The notes under the pieces were generated by a model. That model saw only the letters and a list, made by a program, of their open reading frames with translations, ran no database searches and was not told the origin of the DNA. Positions 1 through 8,553 of a DNA stretch of 64,000 nucleotides are shown piece after piece. The stretch covers positions 207,980 through 271,979 of the forward strand of contig JAFAEQ010000050.1 in NCBI GenBank assembly GCA_023423935.1. The letters run 5' to 3'. Numbering within the stretch: the first letter of the stretch is position 1; every line of letters begins with the position of its first letter. The stretch is from Pseudomonadota bacterium (GTDB taxonomy: Bacteria > Pseudomonadota > Gammaproteobacteria > Steroidobacterales > Steroidobacteraceae). Position numbers and translations under genes: made by a program.

Positions 1-836
1 AGACCGGAGCGTGTGTACGTGTTGTACGGTGTATCGCGCAATAGATCCACACGCCGGATGTTGCCATCGTAGCTTTCGCCGATGCCGTAGATCACTGTGG
101 GATCGGTCTGGAGTCGCATGCCTCGCTTCAGCCGTTCGACGAACACACCGGCGATGATAGGACGTTCGCTCTCCAGCGCCGTTTCCTTCTCGATCACGGA
201 AGCGAGAATCAACGCCTCGTATTTGGTGGCAAGCGGAAGATTCTTGTCACGCCCATTCCATGCCTTGTCGAGCTCCTGGGTCATGCGTCGATGAGCCATG
301 CTCAGCAAATCGATATCGGTCGTGTTGCGCGGAAAGCGATAGGTATCCGGAAAGAACTGTCCCTCGGGATGCACGCCAGGCGCGCCGAGCATCTGCATCA
401 GCTCTTCGGGCGAAAGCGCCGATGCTTTGTGAATCACTGCCTCATGTGCATTGAGCAGCTTCATGATGTCCACAAAACGTGAGCCTTCGATGAACGTGAT
501 GCTGTGGAGGATGACCTGTCCGGAACTCAACAACTGCAGCAACGTTCGCGGCGTGAGACCCGACATCAATTGATATTCGCCCGCTTTCAAGCCGCCACTG
601 CGACCCGTGAGGCGCGCCCACAGGATCCAAACTTCGGGCTCCTGAACGATCCCTCGCCGATTCAGGTTTTCTGCAATGCTGCGAAGGCTCGCGCCTTTCT
701 CGACCTCGAAGATCTGTTGCGTGTCGAGCGCTGCGATCGGCGTATCGAGCCACGCGTGCGCGCGCCACAGCGCCACGCCGATGGCACCTGCGAAAAGCAG
801 GATCAGGATTGCAATGAACCGCAGCAGTCGTCGCAT
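1..836 (-). CDS. mltG: Endolytic murein transglycosylase MltG, 3' end cut off by the window edge
   Basis: MltG (YceG family) cuts nascent peptidoglycan strands inside the chain and is thought to end glycan polymerisation at the inner membrane. Translating the minus strand gives an N-terminal MRRLLRFIAILILL membrane anchor, then a LysM-like segment and the YceG core (ASVIEKE, then DPTVIYGIGESYDGNIRR, a hallmark of the family). About 278 residues are visible; the C-terminus lies beyond base 1. The ATG at 836-834 shares one base with the pabC stop (TGATG), so translation is probably coupled. The order fabF-(pabB)-pabC-mltG is the usual gammaproteobacterial one. The catalytic Glu is in the visible ASVIEKE motif. 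Confidence 0.93.
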   Translation of the reverse strand, partial: MRRLLRFIAILILLFAGAIGVALWRAHAWLDTPIAALDTQQIFEVEKGASLRSIAENLNRRGIVQEPEVWILWARLTGRSGGLKAGEYQLMSGLTPRTLLQLLSSGQVILHSITFIEGSRFVDIMKLLNAHEAVIHKASALSPEELMQMLGAPGVHPEGQFFPDTYRFPRNTTDIDLLSMAHRRMTQELDKAWNGRDKNLPLATKYEALILASVIEKETALESERPIIAGVFVERLKRGMRLQTDPTVIYGIGESYDGNIRRVDLLRDTPYNTYTRSG

Positions 837-1657
837 CAAAGCCTCAGTGCTTCACGCAGCTTGTCCGCCATCGGAGCGGCACTCCAATGCAGCTCATCCA
901 GCGCGGCAACGGAACGGATGCCACGTACCGCATTCGTCAAGAACACTTCGCTCGCCTGCGCAAGATCGTCTGGCCACAACGGCTCGACACTGACGGGCAT
1001 TCCCAGCCTCTCGGCCGCCGCGAGCGTCTGCGCTCGCATGACGCCGTGCACGCCGCAGAATCTCAGATCCGGCGTCGTGAGCACACCCTGACGGACCACG
1101 AACAGATTGGCGGACGTTGCACTGACGATCTCGCCAGCAGTGTCGAGCATCAAACCTTCATCGAACTGCGCAGGCTCCCATTCGCCTTGTGCAAGCACCT
1201 GCTCGAGACGGTTCAGATGTTTGATGCCGGCGAGTCGTTCGTTACGGCTCAGGCGCATCTCGCACCAGCGTAGTCGCAGCCCCTGCGGGGACTTCCGTTC
1301 CGGCACCGGATGCAACGACAGAATTCGCGTACACGCGCCTTGCGGATCCGCCCTGTAACCTCGACCCGTCGTGCCGCGCGTGATGACGATCTTGAGGACC
1401 GCATCCTTCGTGTCGCCCACCAGATGCGCGATTTCCGCGAGCAGCTTGGCTGGGTCCGGAGCCGCAAGCTTCAGGCGCTCGCATCCCAGAAGCAGCCGCG
1501 CAAGATGGGCGTCGAGCAACCGAACCGCGCCGTCACGGATCAGCGCAGTCTCGAAAAGACCATCGCCATAGTTCAGCCCCCGATCCATTGCGCTGATTGC
1601 AGTCGCCGCGGTGTTCAGGACGACGCCGTTCACGGAAATGGCCAGAGGACCGCTCAA
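836..1657 (-). CDS. pabC: Aminodeoxychorismate lyase PabC
   Basis: PLP-dependent fold-IV enzyme that splits 4-amino-4-deoxychorismate into p-aminobenzoate and pyruvate for folate synthesis. The protein has 273 residues, close to E. coli PabC (269). DRGLNYGDGLFET near residue 25 is the family entry motif. Lys146 in GIKHLNRLEQ is the expected PLP lysine, and EIVSATSANLFVV is the C-terminal cofactor loop. Its start overlaps the pabB stop by four bases, so pabB and pabC are a coupled pair. Branched-chain aminotransferases share the fold, but the neighbours and length favour PabC. Confidence 0.94.
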   Translation of the reverse strand: MSGPLAISVNGVVLNTAATAISAMDRGLNYGDGLFETALIRDGAVRLLDAHLARLLLGCERLKLAAPDPAKLLAEIAHLVGDTKDAVLKIVITRGTTGRGYRADPQGACTRILSLHPVPERKSPQGLRLRWCEMRLSRNERLAGIKHLNRLEQVLAQGEWEPAQFDEGLMLDTAGEIVSATSANLFVVRQGVLTTPDLRFCGVHGVMRAQTLAAAERLGMPVSVEPLWPDDLAQASEVFLTNAVRGIRSVAALDELHWSAAPMADKLREALRL

Positions 1658-2997
1658 TTGCCGGCTCCGGTCAATGCATTCAGGACGCCCCGGGCCTTGG
1701 CGCGGGACTCATCGAGCTCACGCAACGCAATGGAATCCGCGACGATCCCGGCGCCAGCGCGCAGGCTCACCGTGCGGTCATGCACTTCCAGCGTCCGGAT
1801 CAGGATATTGAAGTCCATGCTGCCATCGCGGTTCAGATAGCCGAGAGATCCAGTGTAAGCGCCCCGGGGCACGCCCTCGAGTTCCGCAATGATTTCCATG
1901 CACCGTACCTTCGGACAACCCGTGATGGTGCCGCCCGGAAATACTGCGGCGAGCGCCTGGCCCGGGGTGATCTCCGGACGCAATCGACCGCGAACGTTCG
2001 AAACGATGTGATGAACATGCGCGTACGACTCGATCGTCATGAGCTCATCGACTTCGACCGTTCCAGCTTCGCAAACACGTCCGAGATCGTTGCGTTCGAG
2101 GTCCAGCAGCATGATGTGCTCGGCGCGTTCCTTGGGATGCGAGAACAGCTCTCGCGCCAGATCCCGATCCGAAGGCTCGTCTTTTCCCCGCGGCCGCGTA
2201 CCCGCGATCGGGCGCGTGTTGATGATCCGGTCTTTGACGCTGGCCAGACGCTCGGGCGAGGAGCTGATCACCGAGAGCTCGGGGAATTGTGCGATGGCAC
2301 TGAAGGGCCCGGGGTTGGTCTGACGCAGGCGGCGGTACAGATCGACGGGCGTCACGTTCGGACGCAGTTGCGCGCGCCAGCCCTGCGAAAGGTTCGCCTG
2401 GTAGATGTCACCGGCTGCGATGTACTCGAGCGCGCGTTCCACCGCATGGAGATAGCGCTCGGGCGGATCCTCTTCGACTTGTTCTGCGAGTGCTGCATGA
2501 ATCAGCCGCGGTGTCGACACCGAACATCCCGCCAGGTCGGCACTCATCGCATCGAGCAGCGACTCGCGTCCGGCTTCCGCGACCAGCCATCCGGCGCCGG
2601 TGGCGTGCTCGTAGATCACGGCTGCCGGTACGCGTGCGGCGATCGCAATCGGATCGCCGGAGACAGGCAAGCGCAACCGAGGCTCGATTTGTCCGGCGAG
2701 CTCATAGCTCAGATAGATCAGCCATCCACCCACGAAAGGCAGATTCGCCTCGATAGGGGCCGTGCGCTCAGCTCGCCAGGCCGCATCTAACGAATCGAGA
2801 AAGGATGGCTCCGTATCGGATAAACGCGAGAGCGTCAGGCGTTCTTCGGGAAACGCAAACAGAATGTCGAAGCGACCGAGAGGCTCGCCGACGGCAGCAC
2901 TCGCGAACAGCGCGGGATAACGATCCGGATACGCGCCGTGCAGGTTGATCAGCGCCGCACCGGTAAGCGGGATGGAACGAATCACCGCATCCGTCAT
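1654..2997 (-). CDS. pabB: Aminodeoxychorismate synthase component I (PabB), PIAGT subclass
   Basis: Chorismate-binding subunit of aminodeoxychorismate synthase. With a glutamine amidotransferase (PabA, not in this window) it makes 4-amino-4-deoxychorismate. Its 447 residues include the chorismate-binding block: SSSPERL near 246, PIAGTRPRG at 263-271, a catalytic ERNDLGRV stretch, and GGTITGCPKVR. The motif at 263-267 is PIAGT, with Ala265 (codon at 2205-2203) where classical PabB has the covalent lysine of PIKGT. PIAGT is typical of TrpE, but a PIAGT subclass of PabB is known from Stenotrophomonas. Coupling to pabC and the lack of trp genes nearby favour PabB over TrpE. Confidence 0.9.
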   Translation of the reverse strand: MTDAVIRSIPLTGAALINLHGAYPDRYPALFASAAVGEPLGRFDILFAFPEERLTLSRLSDTEPSFLDSLDAAWRAERTAPIEANLPFVGGWLIYLSYELAGQIEPRLRLPVSGDPIAIAARVPAAVIYEHATGAGWLVAEAGRESLLDAMSADLAGCSVSTPRLIHAALAEQVEEDPPERYLHAVERALEYIAAGDIYQANLSQGWRAQLRPNVTPVDLYRRLRQTNPGPFSAIAQFPELSVISSSPERLASVKDRIINTRPIAGTRPRGKDEPSDRDLARELFSHPKERAEHIMLLDLERNDLGRVCEAGTVEVDELMTIESYAHVHHIVSNVRGRLRPEITPGQALAAVFPGGTITGCPKVRCMEIIAELEGVPRGAYTGSLGYLNRDGSMDFNILIRTLEVHDRTVSLRAGAGIVADSIALRELDESRAKARGVLNALTGAGN

Positions 2998-3076
2998 GAC
3001 AGGCGACCTCGGCGAACACCCACTCGCACCGCGCGTCCGGTGTTGCGTTGACGCGCGAGCGATGAAAGAACGTGTC

Positions 3077-4321
3077 TCAGCTGAGCTTGCGGAAGATCAA
3101 GCTGCCGTTCGTGCCGCCAAAGCCGAAGGAATTGGATAGCGCGACGTCGATGGGCATCGACCGTGCCTGCCTGGGCACATAGTCGAGATCGCAACCTTCG
3201 CCTGGGGCATCCAGATTGATCGTGGGCGGTGCGACCTGGTCGCGAATGGCGAGCACGGAGAAAATCGCCTCGACAGCGCCTGCCGCACCGAGCAGATGAC
3301 CCGTCATGGACTTGGTCGAGCTCACGGCAAGCTTGTAGGCGTGGTCGCCGAAACAACGCTTCATCGCCAGTGTCTCGGCGCGATCGCCCAGATCTGTCGA
3401 TGTCGCATGCGCATTGATGTACTGCACCTGCTCGGCGTTCAACCCCGCATCCCGCATCGCATTTGCCATCGCCAGACGTGCGCCCTCGCCATCTTCCGGC
3501 GGCGCCGTGATGTGATGCGCATCGCCGCTCATGCCGAAGCCGACCAGCTCCGCATAGATACGCGCGCCGCGCTTTTTCGCGTGTTCGTACTCTTCGAGCG
3601 TCAATGCGCCTGCGCCATCGGAAAGCACGAATCCATCGCGATCCTTATCCCAGGGACGGCTTGCTCCTTGCGGATCATCGTTGCGCGTCGACAGCGCCCG
3701 CGCCTGGCAGAAGCTGCCAAGACCCAGCGGCGTCGTCGCCATCTCGCCGGCACCGGCGATCATCACATCTGCATCGCCATACTGAATCAGGCGCGCTGCA
3801 AGGCCGATCGCGTGCGTCGACGTCGTGCACGCCGTCACCGTCGCGATGTTCGGACCGGTCAGTTTGAACTGAATCGACACATGGCCGGAGATCATGTTGA
3901 TGATGCTGCCGGGCACGAAGAATGGAGAGATCTTCTTCGGGCTGTGCGTCTCGATGTATTTCTCGTAATTCTCTTCGATCGTGTGCAGGCCACCGATGCC
4001 TGCACCCATCGCAACACCGATGCGCGGACTGTTCTCCGCCGTCACCTCGATGCCTGAATCCTTGAGGGCTTCGGAAGCCGCGGCGACTCCGTAATGCATG
4101 AACGGATCCATGCGGCGCAGCTCTTTCGCGGGGAGATACTTCTCCGCATCGAAGCCCGCCACGGGACCGTGAAACCGGACTGGAAAAGCGCTGACATCGA
4201 ACGTCGTGATCGGTCCGATGCCACTTTTGCCAGCGAGGATGTTGCTCCACGCACCTTCCACCGTGCTGCCGACCGGCGAAATGATGCCTAGACCCGTAAC
4301 GACGACGCGACGCTTCGACAA
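3077..4321 (-). CDS. fabF: 3-oxoacyl-ACP synthase II FabF
   Basis: Condensing enzyme that elongates acyl-ACP with malonyl-ACP in type II fatty acid synthesis; cytoplasmic. The 414-residue length matches FabF (413 in E. coli). Cys165 in TVTACTTSTHAIG, His305 in NAHATSTDLGD and His342 in KSMTGHLLGAAG form the Cys-His-His site. It follows acpP in the same orientation after 139 bases. FabB is the alternative, but the sequence and the position after acpP fit FabF. Confidence 0.97.
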   Translation of the reverse strand: MSKRRVVVTGLGIISPVGSTVEGAWSNILAGKSGIGPITTFDVSAFPVRFHGPVAGFDAEKYLPAKELRRMDPFMHYGVAAASEALKDSGIEVTAENSPRIGVAMGAGIGGLHTIEENYEKYIETHSPKKISPFFVPGSIINMISGHVSIQFKLTGPNIATVTACTTSTHAIGLAARLIQYGDADVMIAGAGEMATTPLGLGSFCQARALSTRNDDPQGASRPWDKDRDGFVLSDGAGALTLEEYEHAKKRGARIYAELVGFGMSGDAHHITAPPEDGEGARLAMANAMRDAGLNAEQVQYINAHATSTDLGDRAETLAMKRCFGDHAYKLAVSSTKSMTGHLLGAAGAVEAIFSVLAIRDQVAPPTINLDAPGEGCDLDYVPRQARSMPIDVALSNSFGFGGTNGSLIFRKLS

Positions 4322-4460
4322 GCGCTTACCTCAACTGGCGGAAATAGGTGACTGGAAGTCGGGGAGGATGGCAGAACCGAGCTGCCATCCCTGGCTGATC
4401 AGTTGGGGATCGGATAATCCACTGAAAGCTTGGGTGCGACTCGTGACGGTCGCACTGACA

Positions 4461-4703
4461 TCACGCCTGGGCGCGACGCTCAGTGATGTAGTCGATCGCC
4501 TGCTGAACGGTCGTAATCTTCTCAGCGTCTTCGTCCGGGATTTCGGTTTCGAACTCTTCCTCGAGTGCCATTACCAGCTCGACCGTGTCGAGCGAATCGG
4601 CGCCGAGATCGTCAACGAAAGAAGCGTCATTGGTGACCTCTTCTTCCTTCACGCCCAACTGTTCGGCGACGATGGCTTTGACCTGCTGTTCAATACTGCT
4701 CAT
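4461..4703 (-). CDS. acpP: Acyl carrier protein
   Basis: Small acidic carrier of growing acyl chains. The 80-residue protein has the DSLDTVELVMALEEEF signature; Ser37 in GADSL is the site for 4'-phosphopantetheine. It is rich in Glu and Asp, as expected. A possible own promoter lies upstream at 4817-4789, and AGAGGA sits about 11 bases before the ATG. It stands between fabG and fabF as in most gammaproteobacteria. Confidence 0.98.
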   Translation of the reverse strand: MSSIEQQVKAIVAEQLGVKEEEVTNDASFVDDLGADSLDTVELVMALEEEFETEIPDEDAEKITTVQQAIDYITERRAQA

Positions 4704-4788
4704 TGCTGTACGAGTCCTCTGTGAGGCTGCTTGAAACCCTTCTAAAGACCGACCCTTATATTTCGTTGGGCGGGTCGTTGGGGGGCGT

Positions 4789-4817
4789 ATTCTAAGTTAA
4801 GTGACTGAGGTGTCCAA
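4789..4817 (-). promoter_or_regulatory. Predicted sigma-70 promoter for acpP
   Basis: On the minus strand TTGGAC (4817-4812) and TAGAAT (4794-4789) are separated by exactly 17 bases, and the start site would fall near 4782, about 80 bases before the acpP ATG. This is close to the sigma-70 consensus and would give acpP expression independent of fabG, as seen in E. coli. It is a prediction from the bases alone. Confidence 0.6.
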
Positions 4818-4857
4818 GATTTCTGAAAAGGCGCGGCGAACAACGACTTGACAGGCC

Positions 4858-5604
4858 TCAAATCATGTACATGCCGCCATTCACGTGCAGCGTCTCGCCG
4901 GTGATGTACCCGGCCTGAGGCGATGCAAGGAAGGCAACGGCATGGGCGATGTCATCGGGCGTACCTAAACGTCCGAGTGCCACCTGAGTTGCGAGCTGTT
5001 GTTGCTGTTCGGCGGGGAGCTGCGCAGTCATGTCAGTCGCGATGAAGCCAGGGGCCACGACGTTGACGGTGATATTGCGCGAGCCCACCTCGCGGGCAAG
5101 CGACTTGGAGAAACCGATGATGCCGGCCTTGGCGGCGGCGTAATTCGTCTGACCGGCATTGCCCATCACGCCTACGACCGAGGCGATGCTGATGATACGG
5201 CCACGACGGGCCTTCATCATGCCCCGCAACACAGCCTTGGACAGCCGATAGATCGAGCCGAGATTGGTATTCATGATCTCGTCCCACTCTTCCGGCTTCA
5301 TCCGCAGCAGGAGATTGTCACGGGTGATGCCAGCGTTATTGACCAGGATGGTCGGCGCACCTTCCTTGCTCTCGACGTCTTTGAGCAACGCATCGACCGA
5401 TTCCGCTTTGGACACGTCAACGACCAGGCCACGGCCCTTGAAGCCGCCTTCGCTCAGCCATTGAGAGATGCCTTGCGCGCCGCTCTCGCTGGTCGCGGTG
5501 CCGATGACGGTCGCACCGGCTTTCGCAAGCTCCTGCGCGATGGCTTTGCCGATGCCGCGTGATGCGCCCGTAACGAGTGCGACGTCCTGAGCGAGTGTTT
5601 GCAT
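4858..5604 (-). CDS. fabG: 3-oxoacyl-ACP reductase FabG
   Basis: NADPH-dependent short-chain dehydrogenase that reduces 3-oxoacyl-ACP. From the ATG at 5604 the protein has 248 residues. It shows VTGASRGIGK (residues 11-20) for NADPH binding and the Ser142-Tyr155-Lys159 catalytic set (SIASVVG, NYAAAKAG). I chose the ATG at 5604 because it places the glycine motif as in E. coli FabG. An ATG six bases upstream (5610) overlaps the fabD stop as TAATG and is a real alternative. The open frame runs far upstream inside fabD, but that part is not FabG-like. Confidence 0.95.
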   Translation of the reverse strand: MQTLAQDVALVTGASRGIGKAIAQELAKAGATVIGTATSESGAQGISQWLSEGGFKGRGLVVDVSKAESVDALLKDVESKEGAPTILVNNAGITRDNLLLRMKPEEWDEIMNTNLGSIYRLSKAVLRGMMKARRGRIISIASVVGVMGNAGQTNYAAAKAGIIGFSKSLAREVGSRNITVNVVAPGFIATDMTAQLPAEQQQQLATQVALGRLGTPDDIAHAVAFLASPQAGYITGETLHVNGGMYMI

Positions 5605-5609
5605 GGTCA

Positions 5610-6554
5610 TTACTTTCCCCGACAGGCTTCGAGCGCTTGCTGCAACGATTCGGCATCTTCGATTGCGAGCATTGCGACGTCCTTGCTCTTTTCGATACGC
5701 CGATTGAGGCCCGTCAGCACGCGCCCCGGTCCGCATTCCACGATGACTTTGATACCGCTGCTCAGCATGGCCTGGATCGTCTCCGTCCAGCGAACCGGCT
5801 TCACGAGCTGTTGCACGAGCGCTTCGCGAATGGCCGCAACGTCGCCGTGCTTGCACACGTCGACCGTATAGATGTCCTGGACCTTCGGGGAATTGATTTC
5901 GATCTCGCTCAAGCGCTGACGCAACTGCTCAGCGGCCGGCGCCATCAGCGCGCTGTGAGACGGCACGCTCACTGGCAGCTTGATGGCACGTTTGGCGCCT
6001 TTGGCCTTGAGTACTTCGATCGCGCGATCGACGGCTGTCGCGTGACCGGCAATGACGACCTGACCGGGCGAATTGTAGTTGGCCGCCTGAACGATCTCGC
6101 CCTGTGCAGCTTCGCTGCACGCAGCTTCTACGTCGGCATCGGTGCTGCCCAGGATCGCAGCCATGGCGCCCTGCCCTGCAGGAACCGCTGCCTGCATCGC
6201 CTGACCGCGGAATTGCACCAGCTTCACCGCCGTTTTGAAATCGAGCGCCTCGGCCGCAACCAGCGCCGAGTACTCGCCCAGGCTGTGACCCGACATGGCC
6301 TGAGGTAACGCGCCGCCATGCTTGCGCCACACGCGCCAGGTGGCGACCCCAGCAGCCAGCATTGCCGGCTGTGTGCGCTCGGTCGTACCGAGCAACTCCT
6401 CGGGGCCATCCTGACACAGCTTCCACAAGTCATAGCCGAGGGCTTCGGACGCTTCGCCGAACGTCTCCAGGACCAACGGCTCGGCGCCTGCAAGCGCAGA
6501 CAGCATGCCTATCGACTGCGAACCCTGACCTGGAAACACGAACGCAAACGCCAT
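5610..6554 (-). CDS. fabD: Malonyl-CoA:ACP transacylase FabD
   Basis: Moves malonyl from CoA to ACP, giving the extender unit for fatty acid synthesis. The chosen ATG at 6554 (314 residues) follows an AGGG eight bases upstream; an in-frame TTG at 6572 is less likely. VFPGQGSQ at residues 6-13 and GHSLGEYSAL with nucleophile Ser91 are diagnostic, and SVPSHSALM carries the catalytic His. fabH, plsX and rpmF, which usually precede fabD, are absent; a rhombosortase gene stands there instead, 30 bases upstream on the same strand. Confidence 0.96.
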   Translation of the reverse strand: MAFAFVFPGQGSQSIGMLSALAGAEPLVLETFGEASEALGYDLWKLCQDGPEELLGTTERTQPAMLAAGVATWRVWRKHGGALPQAMSGHSLGEYSALVAAEALDFKTAVKLVQFRGQAMQAAVPAGQGAMAAILGSTDADVEAACSEAAQGEIVQAANYNSPGQVVIAGHATAVDRAIEVLKAKGAKRAIKLPVSVPSHSALMAPAAEQLRQRLSEIEINSPKVQDIYTVDVCKHGDVAAIREALVQQLVKPVRWTETIQAMLSSGIKVIVECGPGRVLTGLNRRIEKSKDVAMLAIEDAESLQQALEACRGK

Positions 6555-6584
6555 TCTCGAACCCTGTAGCAAAACGGCGCGCGA

Positions 6585-7217
6585 TTATAGCGATCGAGTC
6601 GCCGCTGGCCAGCGCTTCGCCGTCAGACAAAGCAGGACTCCGGCAATGAGACCGCCGATAGCACCATATAAATGAGCATCGACGATGACCGGCATGTCGC
6701 CTGAAAGCGGCAATGCGCCCTGCCATTGCTCCCAGGCCAGCTTCCCCACGAGAACCACGGTGAGCGAGGCTGCCAAAAGCCTTGTTTCATGCTGCCACCA
6801 TGCCACCGCACCGGCCGCGAGCGCGCCATGGAGCACACCTGACAGGCCCACATACCATTGCAACTGTGGCTCAAAAAGGACAAAGCCGAGGTCGATCGCC
6901 ACTACGCTTGCGGCGAGGACGATCAGCCACTGGCCCGGGGAAAAATCGCGCGAGAACAGCGCCACGATGAGACCGATCCCGAGCACATTTAATAGGAGAT
7001 GCGCCGGGCCGGCGTGTACCAGGTGCCCTGTGATCAGGCGCCAGTATTGTCCTTGCCAGGCTGCCGGATTTTCGTAGCGCAGAAGGAAACGCAACGGCTC
7101 GCCGCCGAGTTCTGCAAGAACTGAAAGCAAGGCGCACAGTCCAAGTACCCACCACGCGGGCGCATGTCGGTCGATCCTGGGCGGATTTGTCGGGTCTGAG
7201 CGACCTTCGCTCATCAT
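6585..7217 (-). CDS. rrtA: Rhombosortase (rhomboid-family intramembrane serine protease)
   Basis: Multi-pass membrane protein of 210 residues with rhomboid features: HLVHAGPAHLLLN (His73 and Asn77), the serine loop WYVGLSG (Ser126), and VDAHLYGAIGG with catalytic His182. Its compact size and sequence look like rhombosortase, which cleaves the C-terminal GlyGly-CTERM tag of proteins exported by type II secretion. The divergent gspG operon starts 98 bases away, which supports that role. No GlyGly-CTERM substrate is encoded in this window. A second ATG at 7214 is an equally possible start. A generic rhomboid protease is the alternative. Confidence 0.8.
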   Translation of the reverse strand: MMSEGRSDPTNPPRIDRHAPAWWVLGLCALLSVLAELGGEPLRFLLRYENPAAWQGQYWRLITGHLVHAGPAHLLLNVLGIGLIVALFSRDFSPGQWLIVLAASVVAIDLGFVLFEPQLQWYVGLSGVLHGALAAGAVAWWQHETRLLAASLTVVLVGKLAWEQWQGALPLSGDMPVIVDAHLYGAIGGLIAGVLLCLTAKRWPAATRSL

Positions 7218-7315
7218 TTAAGGTGCTTTGTTATGATCCGCCGCGCCATGCGCGCCTGGCGAATGTTAGCGGCATACGCGCGTAACGCCATCCGATTATC
7301 AAAGGTCGAACGAAC

Positions 7316-7783
7316 ATGACACCGTCTGTCTCGCACTTCACCGTCCGTCGGAACGACGCACCGAAGCGTCGCGCCAAAGGCTTCACGCTGATCGAAATCA
7401 TGGTGGTCGTGGTGATCATCGGCATTCTCGCGGCGATCGTCGCGCCGAGCGTGCTGAGCCGCATCGACGATGCCAATGCCGCCAAGGTGAAGCAGGATCT
7501 GCGCAATCTGGATACTGCGCTGACCATGTTCCGCATGGACAACTTCAAGTATCCCTCGACCGATCAGGGCCTCGCGGCTCTGGCGACTCGCCCGACCGAT
7601 ACGAGCGTGCGCAACTGGCGTGAGTACATGAAGACCATTCCCAAGGATCCCTGGGGCAACCCGTATCACTATCAAAGCCCCGGTCAGCACGGTGAGTACG
7701 ACCTGTACACGCTGGGTGCCGACAACCAGGAAGGCGGCGAAGGAATCAACGCGGATATCGGCAACTGGAACGTGACCGAGTGA
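7316..7783 (+). CDS. gspG: Type II secretion major pseudopilin GspG
   Basis: Main subunit of the periplasmic pseudopilus that drives export through the type II secretion system. The 155-residue precursor has a basic leader ending AKG, then FTLIEIMVVVVIIGILAA, the prepilin peptidase site and hydrophobic helix. The C-terminal half has DPWGNPYHY and DLYTLGADNQEGGEG, typical of GspG with its calcium site. AAGG about ten bases before the ATG is the ribosome binding site. First gene of the gspG-N series. Confidence 0.97.
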   Translation: MTPSVSHFTVRRNDAPKRRAKGFTLIEIMVVVVIIGILAAIVAPSVLSRIDDANAAKVKQDLRNLDTALTMFRMDNFKYPSTDQGLAALATRPTDTSVRNWREYMKTIPKDPWGNPYHYQSPGQHGEYDLYTLGADNQEGGEGINADIGNWNVTE

Positions 7784-7854
7784 GCAGACAGCACGGCGAG
7801 GCGCCAAGGACTGGGTTCTAGCCAGACCCCTCGCACGACTTCCGCCCCCGCATC

Positions 7855-8553
7855 GTGAAAGGCTTCCCTGCAAACTGCGATGCTGCATCGATCACCGCCA
7901 GTACACCTGCGCTTGCCTGCCGTATAGCCCATCGGCCCCGCGAGCGGTCTCGCGGCTTCACGCTGATGGAGATTCTGGTGGTGATCGTCATCATCGGAGT
8001 CATCATCGCGGCCGCTACCCTGTCCGCCGGTATTTTCGGTCGGGATCGCGAAGCCGAAGAACAGGCACGGCGTCTTTGGGCTGTACTCGTCCAGGGCCGC
8101 GAAGAAGCCGAGCTGCAGGGGCGCGATACGGGACTCTTCATTTATGCAGAAGGGTATGAGTTCCTGAATTTCGATCCGCGCCAGAATCGCTGGGTGCCCA
8201 TTGAAGACGATCGCCTGTTTGCCCCGCGCACACTGCCCGAAGGCCTGGCTTTCCGCCTGTTTCTCGAATCGAAGGCTGTCGTGCTCAAACCCAAGCCGGT
8301 CGATCGCAGCGACGTATCGGACGACAAGAAATGGCCGCCCCAGGTTCTGATCCTGTCGAGCGGCGATGTGCTGCCCTTCGAGCTGCAAATCGAGCGTGAG
8401 CATCAGCCGGCGATCTGGCGTGTAGTGGCAACTCCAGACAACGATCTGCGCGTCGAGCGACGCGACGACGCGACGGACAAGGAATGGGATGTCGTCGCGC
8501 AGACGAAGCCTCCCGAAGAGGAAACGTCTAAGCCGCGCAAGGAGAAACGCTGA
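7855..8553 (+). CDS. gspH: Type II secretion minor pseudopilin GspH, with long charged C-terminus
   Basis: Minor pseudopilin. GFTLMEILVVIVIIGVIIA starts at Gly34, the prepilin peptidase site, after an unusually long basic leader. The GTG at 7855 is the only usable start in frame and has no clear ribosome binding site. At 232 residues it is longer than most GspH proteins. The extra length includes a highly charged tail ending KPPEEETSKPRKEKR. Its stop overlaps gspI as TGATG. Confidence 0.88.
   Translation: MKGFPANCDAASITASTPALACRIAHRPRERSRGFTLMEILVVIVIIGVIIAAATLSAGIFGRDREAEEQARRLWAVLVQGREEAELQGRDTGLFIYAEGYEFLNFDPRQNRWVPIEDDRLFAPRTLPEGLAFRLFLESKAVVLKPKPVDRSDVSDDKKWPPQVLILSSGDVLPFELQIEREHQPAIWRVVATPDNDLRVERRDDATDKEWDVVAQTKPPEEETSKPRKEKR

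Noticed and set aside
1597..2790. 397-residue plus-strand frame over pabB
   Set aside because: Shadow of pabB; Arg/Asp-rich without any recognised domain.
4858..5856. 332-residue version of FabG
   Set aside because: The first 82 or so residues are out-of-frame fabD sequence and do not look like FabG; the overlap would be about 250 bases.
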